NCBI RefSeq assembly: GCF_018687715.1
Contig: NC_056762.1
Location: forward strand, 25,162,864-25,226,863
Source of the DNA: Carya illinoinensis
Lineage: Eukaryota > Streptophyta > Magnoliopsida > Fagales > Juglandaceae
Reading direction: 5' to 3'
Length of the DNA: 64,000 nucleotides
In this document: positions 34,101 to 41,813 of the stretch, in pieces
How the letters are laid out: every line of letters starts with the position of its first letter
How positions within the stretch are numbered: position 1 is the stretch's first letter
Notes under the pieces: generated by a model
Databases searched by the model: none
What the model was told of the DNA's origin: nothing
Seen by the model: only the letters and a program-made list of their open reading frames with translations
Translations under genes and position numbers: made by a program

Positions 34101-34484
34101 ATGTATCAAAGGAGGTATATGGGTCATAAGAGGACTATAAGACCAAATGCAAAGAAGCTTAGTGCATTGTTCATGGCAAGGCATAAGATGGATTGGGATA
34201 CATTTGCAAGAAAGGTAAAGTCATGCCAAAGAGGCTTCATGGGAGATCCAGATGAGATGAGACTAGGACGCGGAGAGTTTCAGGAATTTCCATACTCTTG
34301 TATCTGCAAGAAACCGTTCAATGATAATGGCACCATCTACAATGGGTATCATCTCTCAGATCAAGTTGCCATGGGATCTGAAACAAACATTAAATCAGCG
34401 TACGATGATAAGAATCAAGCAAGCGAGTCTACTAATACTAAAAAAGAGAAACATGGCTCAAGAGCTGACGGCCTGGGTAGATAG
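19729..34484 (+). CDS. Plant O-fucosyltransferase family protein (GT106/GT65-like), 9 exons
   Basis: Exons: 19729-20037, 20194-20284, 23864-23940, 24134-24222, 24344-24533, 24828-25009, 26447-26549, 29271-29599, 34112-34484. All introns are GT-AG and the joined frame is 1743 nt (580 codons plus stop). The product is a predicted type II Golgi protein: a short basic cytosolic tail, an acidic Asp run (34-38), one membrane segment (about 62-84), then the luminal O-fucosyltransferase domain. Family marks are SGGLNQQR (150-157), LDHHSYWKD (179-187), HLRFE (311-315) and [10 protein letters not shown] (383-392). The family moves fucose or a related sugar from a nucleotide sugar to protein or polysaccharide; the substrate here is unknown. 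The start is the first ATG after an in-frame stop. Large introns 2, 6, 7 and 8 carry transposons, yet all exons and splice sites are intact. Confidence 0.93.
20194..20284 (+). CDS. Exon 2 of O-fucosyltransferase
   Basis: 91 bp. Acceptor aaag before GATGGG, donor gtaagt. It encodes [20 protein letters not shown] and the following Cys-containing stem. Confidence 0.9.
21187..23573 (-). mobile_element. 5'-truncated L1 LINE, antisense in intron 2
   Basis: About 2.4 kb inserted opposite to the host gene. The element 3' end is at the left, where poly-T runs (21187-21208) are the A-tail read in reverse. An 11-bp target duplication flanks it: tgataggacca (21176-21186) and tgataggacta (23574-23584), one mismatch. 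It retains a reverse transcriptase fragment, the zinc-finger/RNase region and the LINE C-terminus, but lacks ORF1 and the endonuclease. Confidence 0.88.
21308..23500 (-). pseudogene. LINE ORF2 fragments (reverse transcriptase to C-terminus)
   Basis: Read on the minus strand, the order is: reverse transcriptase ([20 protein letters not shown]; then [20 protein letters not shown]), the active-site box reading FANDTLFF where FADD is usual, the connector [20 protein letters not shown], and the C-terminal [18 protein letters not shown]. Several frames are needed to read it, and the catalytic box has lost one Asp. It has no function in the host gene beyond lengthening the intron. Confidence 0.88.
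23864..23940 (+). CDS. Exon 3 of O-fucosyltransferase
   Basis: 77 bp. Acceptor atag, donor gtaagt. It encodes [20 protein letters not shown] and QQRTG, the start of the sugar-nucleotide binding fold. Confidence 0.92.
24134..24222 (+). CDS. Exon 4 of O-fucosyltransferase
   Basis: 89 bp. Acceptor gctcag, donor gtaagt. It encodes [20 protein letters not shown] and DHHSYWKDN. Confidence 0.92.
24344..24533 (+). CDS. Exon 5 of O-fucosyltransferase
   Basis: 190 bp. Acceptor atgcag, donor gtaagg. It encodes [12 protein letters not shown] through VLPLLLRRR. Confidence 0.92.
24828..25009 (+). CDS. Exon 6 of O-fucosyltransferase
   Basis: 182 bp. Acceptor ttcgcag, donor gtttgt. It encodes [15 protein letters not shown] through IAVHLR. 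An upstream AG at 24795-24796 would put a stop in frame, so this acceptor is the right one. Confidence 0.9.
26199..26306 (-). mobile_element. Short SINE-like insertion in intron 6
   Basis: A block of about 108 bp flanked by a perfect 21-bp direct repeat at 26178-26198 and 26307-26327 (begins tatctttctacag). The left part is an (AT)n and T run, so on the minus strand the element ends in an A-rich tail after gttccccgacatc, a common plant SINE 3' end. It contains ggtttattctgtaggggtgg on that strand. No RNA pol III boxes are evident, so it may be 5'-truncated. Confidence 0.7.
26447..26549 (+). CDS. Exon 7 of O-fucosyltransferase
   Basis: 103 bp. Acceptor tgacag, donor gtgaga. It encodes [18 protein letters not shown] through KRWATLP, including the conserved FEPDMLAF block. 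Confidence 0.93.
27402..28323. mobile_element. Non-autonomous hAT element H3 in intron 7
   Basis: 922 bp flanked by a perfect 8-bp duplication atgtagat (27394-27401 and 28324-28331). Ends: taggggtgagtatcgg and ccgaactccccccta, giving inverted termini tagggg. Both arms are packed with ggtccggtcc/ggaccggacc repeats in opposite senses (27417-27585 and 28150-28318). The core is extremely AT-rich, with ttagttatagtatt-type repeats and a run of 37 A (28112-28148). It has no transposase; the minus-strand frames over the arms are repeat by-products. Confidence 0.92.
28350..28778 (+). pseudogene. LINE ORF1 C-terminal fragment
   Basis: 142 codons ending in TGA, with [36 protein letters not shown] and [21 protein letters not shown] recognise this as the region just before the end of ORF1 in plant L1 elements. 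The upstream reading continues into the piece left of H3. Confidence 0.65.
29271..29599 (+). CDS. Exon 8 of O-fucosyltransferase
   Basis: 329 bp. A long T-rich tract, acceptor atgcag, donor gtaaga. It encodes [31 protein letters not shown] and [20 protein letters not shown]. Confidence 0.95.
30434..31860 (-). mobile_element. 5'-truncated L1 LINE, antisense in intron 8
   Basis: Same family as the intron 2 insertion: the ends of the two elements share aagaaaatcatsaaaa and caaagagttctraaa blocks. It runs antisense to the host gene. The truncation point is near 31850, where LINE coding sequence gives way to an unrelated GC-rich patch. I found no clear target duplication. Confidence 0.75.
30664..31896 (-). 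pseudogene. LINE ORF2 C-terminal half, uninterrupted frame
   Basis: A 410-codon open frame with no stop. The first 20 or so residues are not LINE. Then come [40 protein letters not shown] and [20 protein letters not shown]. The zinc-finger reverse-transcriptase-associated domain follows ([20 protein letters not shown], with the Cys cluster [18 protein letters not shown]). The endonuclease and polymerase core are missing, so it cannot act alone. The intact frame suggests a younger insertion than the intron 2 copy. Confidence 0.85.
31958..32683. mobile_element. Non-autonomous hAT element H4 in intron 8
   Basis: 726 bp flanked by a perfect 8-bp duplication tctgaagg (31950-31957 and 32684-32691). 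Ends: taggggtgggttcac and gtagcaggccta. Subterminal repeats are cacccgcc / gggtgggc type, inverted between the two arms. The core has repeated gatgagc..agccactc units (32215-32320). No transposase. The poly-T/poly-A patch at 32096-32116 is internal. Confidence 0.9.
32790..33119. mobile_element. MITE, family M3, in intron 8
   Basis: 330 bp with terminal inverted repeats gggatgtttgg (32790-32800) and ccaaacaaccc (33109-33119), ten of eleven pairing. The right 70 bp (33049-33118) fold back on themselves: ggtgtttggatgttgagatg pairs with catctcaacatccaaacaac-type sequence. A taa trinucleotide sits just outside the left end and near the right end, which would fit a 3-bp PIF/Harbinger-type duplication, but it is not clean. 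Confidence 0.6.
34112..34484 (+). CDS. Exon 9 (last) of O-fucosyltransferase
   Basis: 373 bp including stop TAG. The acceptor is aaag. It encodes [16 protein letters not shown], a Cys-containing C-terminal region (SCICKKPF) and a hydrophilic Lys/Ser-rich tail. Confidence 0.93.
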
Positions 34485-36017
34485 TGAAGACTAAGCATTT
34501 CTTTAAGATGATTGGAGATGAGGAACAAAGGAATGGCGGAAAGATGGGAAAAAAAGGAAATTTCCCAAGGTAATGTGGCAGTTGGAATTGGTTCTAAATA
34601 TATACCAGAGATGGAGGGGCTCTTCCCGCCCTTTCATTTCTAGTATGGCATGTTTTTGATTTGTCATGCCAGGGCTAAATTTACCCAGAACAGCATTCAA
34701 GCATGACCAAGACATCTAGTTGCTGTTCTTTATCTCTGTTTGGATTGCTAAATTGACCGTTATGGTCCATGTATAGGCGTGAAAGGAACGATGAGCTGCA
34801 ATTGTGTATAGACAGTTTCTCTTAGGTACATAGCTGAGGGTATTCTAGAAACATAACAACTGCAGTATTGGGTTAACAAAATGTTTATCGTGTTGCTACT
34901 TTAATTTTCAGTTTCTACAAATTAATTCAGTGTATAAGTAGATGTATCGGTTAACATGGGCTACGTACCCCACGGTTCTGCACAATTTGGACGTTGCACT
35001 AGATTATATCACTAATTTAATTGATTGCTTCATTGTGTTGGGTCACTGCTTAAAATTAGGGAGTGTAAACAAGTTAGTCTGAGTGAGCATGAATGGTCAA
35101 ATTATGTTGATTTAAATTTTATTCAAATATATAAGTAGAGTTTGAGTTCATAACATAACCTTATTTTATGTTTATTTTTCGAGTGAGTTTGATTTATTCA
35201 TGAGCTATTTTGATATTTTGTATTATTTCTTGAAACATTATCTAAATTTTTAACGAACTTTCGATGTTTATGTTTATATATTTTTTATAACAAGTTCTGG
35301 AGATTGTACAAATACAACATGAAGTCCTTTTTAACGAACCCGTGTAATGCATTTCCATCACATATATCAGACAACTCATTGACCTTTCATATATAGAATG
35401 TGGCTCTTAAAAATTGTTTGCACTTATATCAAAGCCTAGGACTCAAGTAATGCACATGAATATGATTCTCTTAATTTTTATTTTTTAAATACTTCAAATA
35501 CTCGTTATAAAGTTAAAACGCTAATATTATAAAATTTAATGAATACTCAATTATAGTTTATACAACTTAAAAAGGGTCGAACAAAATTGTGTTCATAAGC
35601 AAATTGAGTTGATTCAAGTTTGGATGAGCTGATCTCAAATAAATTTTCATAGGGTATTCTTATTTATTTAGAACACTGACTAAAATGTATTTTTAATAGC
35701 AAAATTAATGGATGCCAAAGTATTGAAGTTTTTTACATTATTGCCATTAATATATAAACCATGGCAGAAGACACTTTGGGCTGGGTGATACCTTTAAATT
35801 TGGATTTGGGTTTTATAATCGGGTTTTGCTTGGTTATACTTTCACAAAAAATAATTATATATTCTTTTACATGGGCTTAAATTTTACTTGGGCACATACT
35901 AGCCCATAAATCTTAGCTTTCATTTTTCAAAAAATACTTAGCTATATAACATAATAATTATTAAAGTTGTTCCTAAAGTATTTATTTAATTAAACAGAAG
36001 TAGTATAGCACGTTTTC
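34485..36017. other. 3' UTR region and intergenic DNA
   Basis: The host gene's 3' UTR should occupy the first few hundred bases; no single poly-A signal stands out. The remainder is AT-rich, with no gene, repeat pair or element end that I can support. Confidence 0.45.
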
Positions 36018-36211
36018 TAGGGGTGCTACCCGCATCATGCGGGGCGGGTGCACCCCTTCCCCGCACCCCACCCCCGCATGATGCGGGGGATCAATTTTTC
36101 ATCCGCCCCCCGCCCCCGTGAGGCGGGGGCGGGGCCCCCCGCTCTGGTGCCGGGGGGGCGGGGCGAACACCCCATCCGCCCCGCCCCCCGCCCACTTGTT
36201 ACTAATTTTTA

Positions 36212-36416
36212 AATTTGTTAAACTTGTTCACAAGAATCACAAGAGAGTGAGACTTGTTCATCACAAGCTTGCATATGCCATGGGCACCCTAGGCCTCATT
36301 TATATAGAACTCTAAGGCCATACAAGAGTCTTACTTGAGCAATGTGGGACTTACTGTAAGCTTGTGATGAACAAGTCTCACTCTCTTGTGATTCTTGTGA
36401 ACAAGTTTAACAAATT
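36212..36416. repeat. 59-bp perfect inverted repeat (hairpin) in H5
   Basis: Arm 1 36212-36270 and arm 2 36358-36416 are exact reverse complements. Arm 1 begins aatttgttaaacttgttcac. Transcription across it would give a long RNA duplex. Confidence 0.95.
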
Positions 36417-36506
36417 GTAATATATTATATATATACAATTTGTAAAATAAAAATATATATTTATAAATATAAAATATATATATTTATAAATATAAATATA
36501 AAATGC

Positions 36507-36531
36507 GGGGCGGGGGAAAAGCGGGGCGGGG
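36507..36531 (+). other. G-quadruplex-type motif
   Basis: Four runs of four or five G (GGGG-C-GGGGG-aaaagc-GGGG-C-GGGG) in the right arm of H5. Confidence 0.6.
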
Positions 36532-36699
36532 TTGAGCCCTGCCCGCCCCCCACCCCCGCTTAGTGTTTGTCATGCGGGGCGGGGTCCCCCGCCCCGGCAT
36601 GTGCGGTGCGGGGTACCCCGTCCGCCCATGTGGAGGCGGGGCGGACGGGGGCGGGGTAGCGGGGGGCGGGCCCTCGCTGCCCACCCCTAACGTTTTCTA

Positions 36700-37840
36700 T
36701 AAAATTTAGTGATGCATAGTATATCGTATAGGTAACTTAGCTATTACCTAGCTACGAAGTGAGATTTCAGAAGCAGCGTCATAAGGTAAGTAACATGATC
36801 ATACCCTTACACGTATGCATGGTAAAAGACATGTCTTTTATAAAAATATTATGCATGTACGCCCTCCATTGAAAGTCCCTTTTCATGTACCCAAGTCATG
36901 ATAAATTATGAAAATCCATGATTTTACGTGAAGAGTTATGCATTAAATTATTTTTGAAAATTCATGATTTTATGATAGGAATTATGTATCAAAATATTTA
37001 TGAAAAGTCATGATTTTATGTGAGAGTTATGTATTAAAATATTTATAAAAAGCCATGCGTGATTTTATGTGAACATTTATGCATTAAAATATTCATGAAA
37101 AATCATGATTTTATGTGATGAAACATGTATTACGAAATTTTATGAAAGAATACAATTTCATTTGAAATCTATGGTATGACAAGTATGATTACGACGAAAT
37201 ATGAATGATAAGATATGTAACGGCCTATATTATGGTATGAAGATGGTATCAAATGTTATGGGCATATTGCATTGCCAGGTTGTACATGCTGGTAATGCAC
37301 CTAGTGTGTCTTCCTTATGTATAGATTCCACAACCCGTGGCCATAAGTGGAATTGGAATCTATTTGGATTCCCTAACCCTAACTCATGGGGGTCAATAGT
37401 GGGTATCGGCCTATGACAAGTAAAAGATAAGTTCATGTTTATTATGTTTACTGTATGATGTGTTGTCCATTGAGTATTCCACTCATTTTTGTATATTTTT
37501 ATTTTTTTTTAAATTACCCCAGATGATGACATTTATGAGGATGAGACTGCAGGACAAGACTTGGCCCAAGGAGGCGAGACGGAGGCCTAGATAGTTTATG
37601 TCATGCTCAGTTTTATGATTTAAAGTTTAATAAGTTATTTTAATAAACACATGAGACTTTATTGAATTTAAATAAGTGTTTCCGCATACTTTTTTTTGTA
37701 ATTTAAGTATTTAATAAAGATTGACTTATTTATTATGAAATCTTTAGTATGTGGTGCTTCGTTAGAAGAAAAGTTTTTAAGTTCAAGTTTAGTAGCATAC
37801 CAGTTCTTCGAAAATTTAAAAATGACTTTATTGGGGAGCA
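36700..37840 (+). mobile_element. Possible decayed LTR of a gypsy-type element
   Basis: No coding domain is present, but the layout resembles LTR C in this window. A repeat-rich left part is followed by a pyrimidine-rich tract and an AG (37521), then a short acidic reading frame, then an AT-rich right part running into a gypsy gag fragment. Neither boundary nor a partner LTR can be shown. The small frames at 37201-37436 are not recognisable. Confidence 0.3.
36906..37150 (+). repeat. Tandem repeat, about 46 bp unit, five copies
   Basis: The block catgattttatg recurs near 36917, 36963, 37009, 37058 and 37104, each followed by a ttatg(c/t)at(t/c)aaaatattt-type segment. Confidence 0.85.
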
Positions 37841-38084
37841 GGGTATTATAGTCACAAATTGGGACACTTTTGTTAAGGCCTTCCTCACTAGGTTTGGCCC
37901 TAACTCGTATGATGATCCTATGGAGAACCTCACGAGGTTGAGATGAATTGGATATGTTGGGGATTATAAGGTGGAGTTTAAGGCTATATCTAGTAGGTTG
38001 CAAAAACTGTCTAATCCTCACAGACTCAATTGTTTTTTTAGTGCACTAAGGGATGAAATCCGATTCCTAGTTAGGATGTTTAAC
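37840..38084 (+). pseudogene. Gypsy A gag fragment
   Basis: The retrotransposon gag domain is recognisable from NWDTFVKAFLTRFGPNSYDD, DPMENLTRLR and, after a TGA, GDYKVEFKAISSRLQKLS and ALRDEIRFLVRMFN. Insertion B follows directly after the Asn codon. Confidence 0.85.
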
Positions 38085-38864
38085 TGATGTGAATCCCAAT
38101 CGCCTTGCTTTGAGACCCAACAACAATATTAGAAAAACAAACCCAAGAAAGTCAAGCTCAAGTCAATGGATGGAGAATCTAGAACCAATGAGAAATCGTT
38201 TCAAGAATCTAGATTATATGAAAATCTAGACCCGTTGAAGAACCCGTTTCAAAAACCCAGATTACAAAGGAGGAACACCACAAAAGTTATAATTACTTTT
38301 GATAAGTTCAAACGTTCAATTAAGAACAAGAGGAGATAAACTCAACTCATAATAAATAAAATTCATCAATTTCAATAATGTCTTGCCTCCTCAAATGAGG
38401 CTACAAGTGCTTTAAATAAACAATCTCCAAAACCCTAAAGGAATAGTACCACGGTACTGCCGCGTGAACAGTGCCGCGCTCCAGTAACTTCTAAAACCCT
38501 AGTTCAAATAAAATAATAACTTTCCAAATAAACCATTGGCCAAAATACAAGACTTTTCCAAAAACCTTAGTTCATTAGAAATAAGACGTGTGGGTTGGAC
38601 ATCCTCCAAGCCCAATTATTCTAAATTAATTTCTATGACTAATAAAAAAACCATTTTAATGAAATAAATAAGTCTATGACCTTCATTAACAGTAGGCCCA
38701 AGTCGTGTCTTCCATAGCTTGGATCAAGTGTATCACAACTAGTTCTGGCTCTTGCTACGTTTATCTCAATTGGATTGCACAAATCCTTGCATTGCTTCTT
38801 TGATCTTTGTGGCTTTTTATCTTGTAATTGATCCCTAAGACTTGGTCCACCTTAGGGCCCATCA
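38085..38864 (-). repeat. Gypsy B 3' LTR (left copy)
   Basis: 780 bp, tgatgtgaatccc to gggcccatca. It aligns end to end with 50077-50857. Confidence 0.92.
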
Positions 38865-38885
38865 TTCCCCCTCTCCTCAAAAGCA
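38865..38885 (-). other. Gypsy B polypurine tract
   Basis: On the minus strand this reads as a run of purines ending ggggaa next to the LTR. It is the expected start site for plus-strand DNA synthesis. Confidence 0.7.
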
Positions 38886-39008
38886 TTTGATCTTGAATCT
38901 CCACTTGGATCAAAGGGAAAAAAGATCAGTAACATTGAAAATAGCAAACACATAATACATACCTAAAAGATCTACTAGATATGAAGTATCATTAATTTTA
39001 TCAAGAAT

Positions 39009-39191
39009 TTAGAAATGTCCATCCAAGCTACTTCTGTCATCAACAGGTAAAGGCATTAAATCAAAATGAATAAGTGAATTAAAGCCAAAAACAATTTCAA
39101 AAAATGAATGACAAATAGTAGTATGCATGGTCTTATTATATGCAAACTCTAATAATGACAAATGATGCTCTCGCAAATGTTCATGCAACAA
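39009..39191 (-). pseudogene. Gypsy B integrase C-terminal fragment
   Basis: Minus-strand frame with SLLEFAYNKTMHTT and SFFEIVFGFNSLIHFDLMPL, recognisable as the region after the integrase catalytic core in plant gypsy elements. The catalytic core itself is absent: a deletion joins this piece to the zinc-binding region through the tandem repeats. Confidence 0.8.
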
Positions 39192-39193
39192 TT

Positions 39194-39480
39194 CAATGAA
39201 TGGAAAATGATGCTCCTACAAACGTTCATGAAACACATATAAAGTCTTCTTTACACCAAAATGACCACTCCAATTATATACGACTTCAATGAATGGCAAA
39301 CCATACTGCCAAAAGTATTCATGCAATACGTCTAAACTCTTCTTTACACCAAAGGGACAATTCCAACTATATGCAAGCTCAATGAATGGGAAACAATACT
39401 ACCACCAATGGTCATGCAACACTTCTAAGGTCCTCTTTACACCAAAGTGTCCCAACAAAGCACCTTCATGTGCTCCAAGC
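39194..39480 (-). repeat. 93-bp in-frame tandem repeats in gypsy B integrase
   Basis: The marker caatgaatgg occurs at 39194, 39287 and 39380, exactly 93 bp apart. Each unit on the minus strand encodes a GHFGVK..L.VLHE-like piece (integrase zinc-binding domain) followed by an FPFIE-like piece. A shorter fourth fragment lies at about 39150. Confidence 0.88.
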
Positions 39481-39485
39481 ACAAG

Positions 39486-41799
39486 TGTGACACCTCGTTT
39501 TTACGTGTATTTTCACTGAAGGAATATTTTAATTTAATTAATATAATAGTTCATTTATTTTAAATTATCGAATTTTAATTGGATTTTAATTGCTGTTGAA
39601 TTTAAATTGCTGTTTAATTTATTTTAGCTTGTCTTTGGATTTAAAATTAAATAGTTTATTTTTACTAGTTATTTATTATATTTTAGCTTTACGTTGTGTT
39701 TAAAATATTTTCTTAGTTTTATTGCTTTTAAATTTATTTTCGTTGGATCAGTTGTTGGACTCCAGAGGTGAGGATTGAACCTCATTTCTTTTTTTCTCAT
39801 TTTCTTTTTCCCTTTTTCCTTTTCTTTTTCTTCTTTTCTTTATTTTTCTTCTTCTTTTTCTTCCCGTTTTCCCTCTCCCCGTGCGCAGTAGCAGCTCTCC
39901 TTTCCATTTCGTCGCCGCCCCTTTGATCGCCTGGTGCAGCGCCGTCCGGCGGCTGTGTTGTACACCACCCCCACCATTCTCTTCCCCTCCCACCAGAGAT
40001 CATCCCCACCAATTTTCAGAGCCATCGGACCAGCCGTTAGCCGCCACGAGCGCCTGGAAGTCACGGCACCTGCCTGTTTTTCTCCCTTGTCGCCGGTTGC
40101 TTTCGCAGCCCAGAACCGCCGCTTGCCGGCGGTGTGGCCTACACCACCCCCCCAGTTTTCTTCCCCTCTCACCGGTGAACATCCCCACCAAGTTTCACCT
40201 CAATCCGAGCCACCGTTAGCCACCACGAGCTCCTCCAAGCCATACAGTTTTTCACTGATTCTGGCACCATCGCACCACCTCCGGCCACCATCTCTTCACA
40301 GCTTCTTCCCCTACCTCTTGCCGACCTAAACCACCCATTTCTGGCCTCGATCCGTTGCCGGAGCAGCTCCCACGAGCTCAACTCTGTTTAGCCCCTTTTT
40401 GGCCTTCGACCGCCATTTCCACCACGACCCACGGTCAAAACTCGTTTCCCTTAGCTTCATAAACATCCTTAGACTATTCCCTATCAATCCCGAGCTTTGG
40501 CTTATCCCCGTTCAAAAGTGGGTATTTTACAACCCACGGTCACAGTGAAATTTCACTGTTACGTTGCTTTTCTTCCGCCGTTTGCAATGCTGCGAGCTTT
40601 CTAAAAATACCATATAGCGCTGTAAGTATTTTCCAAACCCTAATTTTAGATTTAAATATATTTTGCTCATTCAATAATTATTTGCTATTGGTTGGCTGAT
40701 TCCGGACTGAGTCCGAGGAGTTCGGGGGTCGGATGGATGGAGGACGGAGTTGCTTGATTTATTGATTTATAGTTGGTTGATCATTTTGTGCATTGAAATC
40801 GCATTTACATGGTGCATGCACGTGCGTTTTATTTAATTTGAGAAAATCCTGTTTTATTGCGTAAGTGGATTTTCGGGTGTGTGTGTATCACGACCCCAAG
40901 CCAGGATGGGGTATTATCCCGATGGAGCTCCTCTGGTCACTCGAGAGCGTAATAAACTAAGTGACGTCCCCTGAGTTGTCGCTAGGCGACGACGGGAGCG
41001 GGGGTTAGGGGATGCTTGGCTACGAACGTGCCGGGTGCGAAACCGGGCATCGCTCTACGCACCGACTCCGTGGCCCTTCACTGGCGAGGGCTAGAGGATG
41101 CTTGGCTATGAACGTGCGGGGTGCGAAACTGGACATCGCTCATTTAGGTGTTACATGCGTAGTCATTACCTGCGGTGTAGCACTAGAGCCAGGGTGTGCA
41201 GATGACCCCTAGGGGAGGTCATGGTGCATACGGATTAATTGGTTAACGGTTTGAGTTGGATATGGGACAAATGTGACTTTTGGCGTGATATTTGGAAAGG
41301 TTATGTTTTTGGGCCAAATGGGATTTTTGGCGTGCGTGGAAAAAATATGATTTTATGGGTTTTGTGCATTGGCATCCTTTCATGCATATTGTTTGAGTTT
41401 TATTTGTTTTTATTTGGTGATGTTTGGATTTTACTTACCTGCGGCACCATTTTTGGTACCGTAGATTTTGGTGCAGAGATCGAGCATTAGGAGGAGGAGG
41501 CTGAGCCCGAGGATGCGGCTCCGCCAGGGTGTTGAAGTTAAAGTTAAAGTTTTGTTATTTGGTTTAAAACTATATTTGTGTTTTATAATATTTTATTATG
41601 TATGTTTTGAACAGTTTTGTATTGAATTAAGAAAAATTCTGGTACTTAGTTATTGACTTTGCTTTTCGCTGTGTATTTCTCGTGCACATTCGTCGATTTT
41701 ACACACACTTGGCACGTCGATAGGGTGGTGACCTGTGATGTCATCATCCGGACGTCTCGATTTTCCCGTGTCTGTGCGTGGGGATTTGGGGGAGTTACA
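39486..41799 (+). repeat. Element C 5' LTR
   Basis: 2314 bp. It holds a CT-rich tract (39780-39890), a proline-rich pseudo-coding stretch (39880-40330), a GC-rich region with a direct repeat of about 88 bp (gatgcttggctacgaacgtg, 41010 and 41098), and an AT-rich 3' part. Confidence 0.93.
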
Positions 41800-41801
41800 G
41801 G

Positions 41802-41813
41802 TGGTATCAGAGC
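41802..41813 (+). other. Element C primer-binding site
   Basis: tggtatcagagc, two bases after the LTR end; matches the initiator tRNA-Met type site. Confidence 0.9.

Larger units (their letters stand above)
36018..36689. mobile_element. Non-autonomous hAT element H5 with GC-rich arms and hairpin core
   Basis: 672 bp flanked by a perfect 8-bp duplication acgttttc (36010-36017 and 36690-36697). Ends: taggggtgctaccc and gctgcccacccccta-like (gcccacccctA), inverted. Both arms are built of gcggggcggg / cccgcccc repeats, far richer in GC than the surroundings. The core holds a 59-bp perfect inverted repeat (36212-36270 and 36358-36416) separated by 87 bp. No transposase is present; frames across the arms are by-products. 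Confidence 0.92.

Noticed and set aside
36018..36689. CpG island or promoter
   Set aside because: The GC-rich blocks are the arms of a transposon with 8-bp target duplication and inverted ends, and no gene starts nearby.
39194..39480. CRISPR-like array because of regularly spaced repeats
   Set aside because: Units are contiguous 93-bp tandem copies without distinct spacers, in frame with an integrase, in a plant genome.
39881..40330. Proline/serine-rich overlapping frames in both LTRs of element C as proteins
   Set aside because: They occur in several frames of the same GC-rich LTR segment on both strands, without domains; the frame structure follows base composition.
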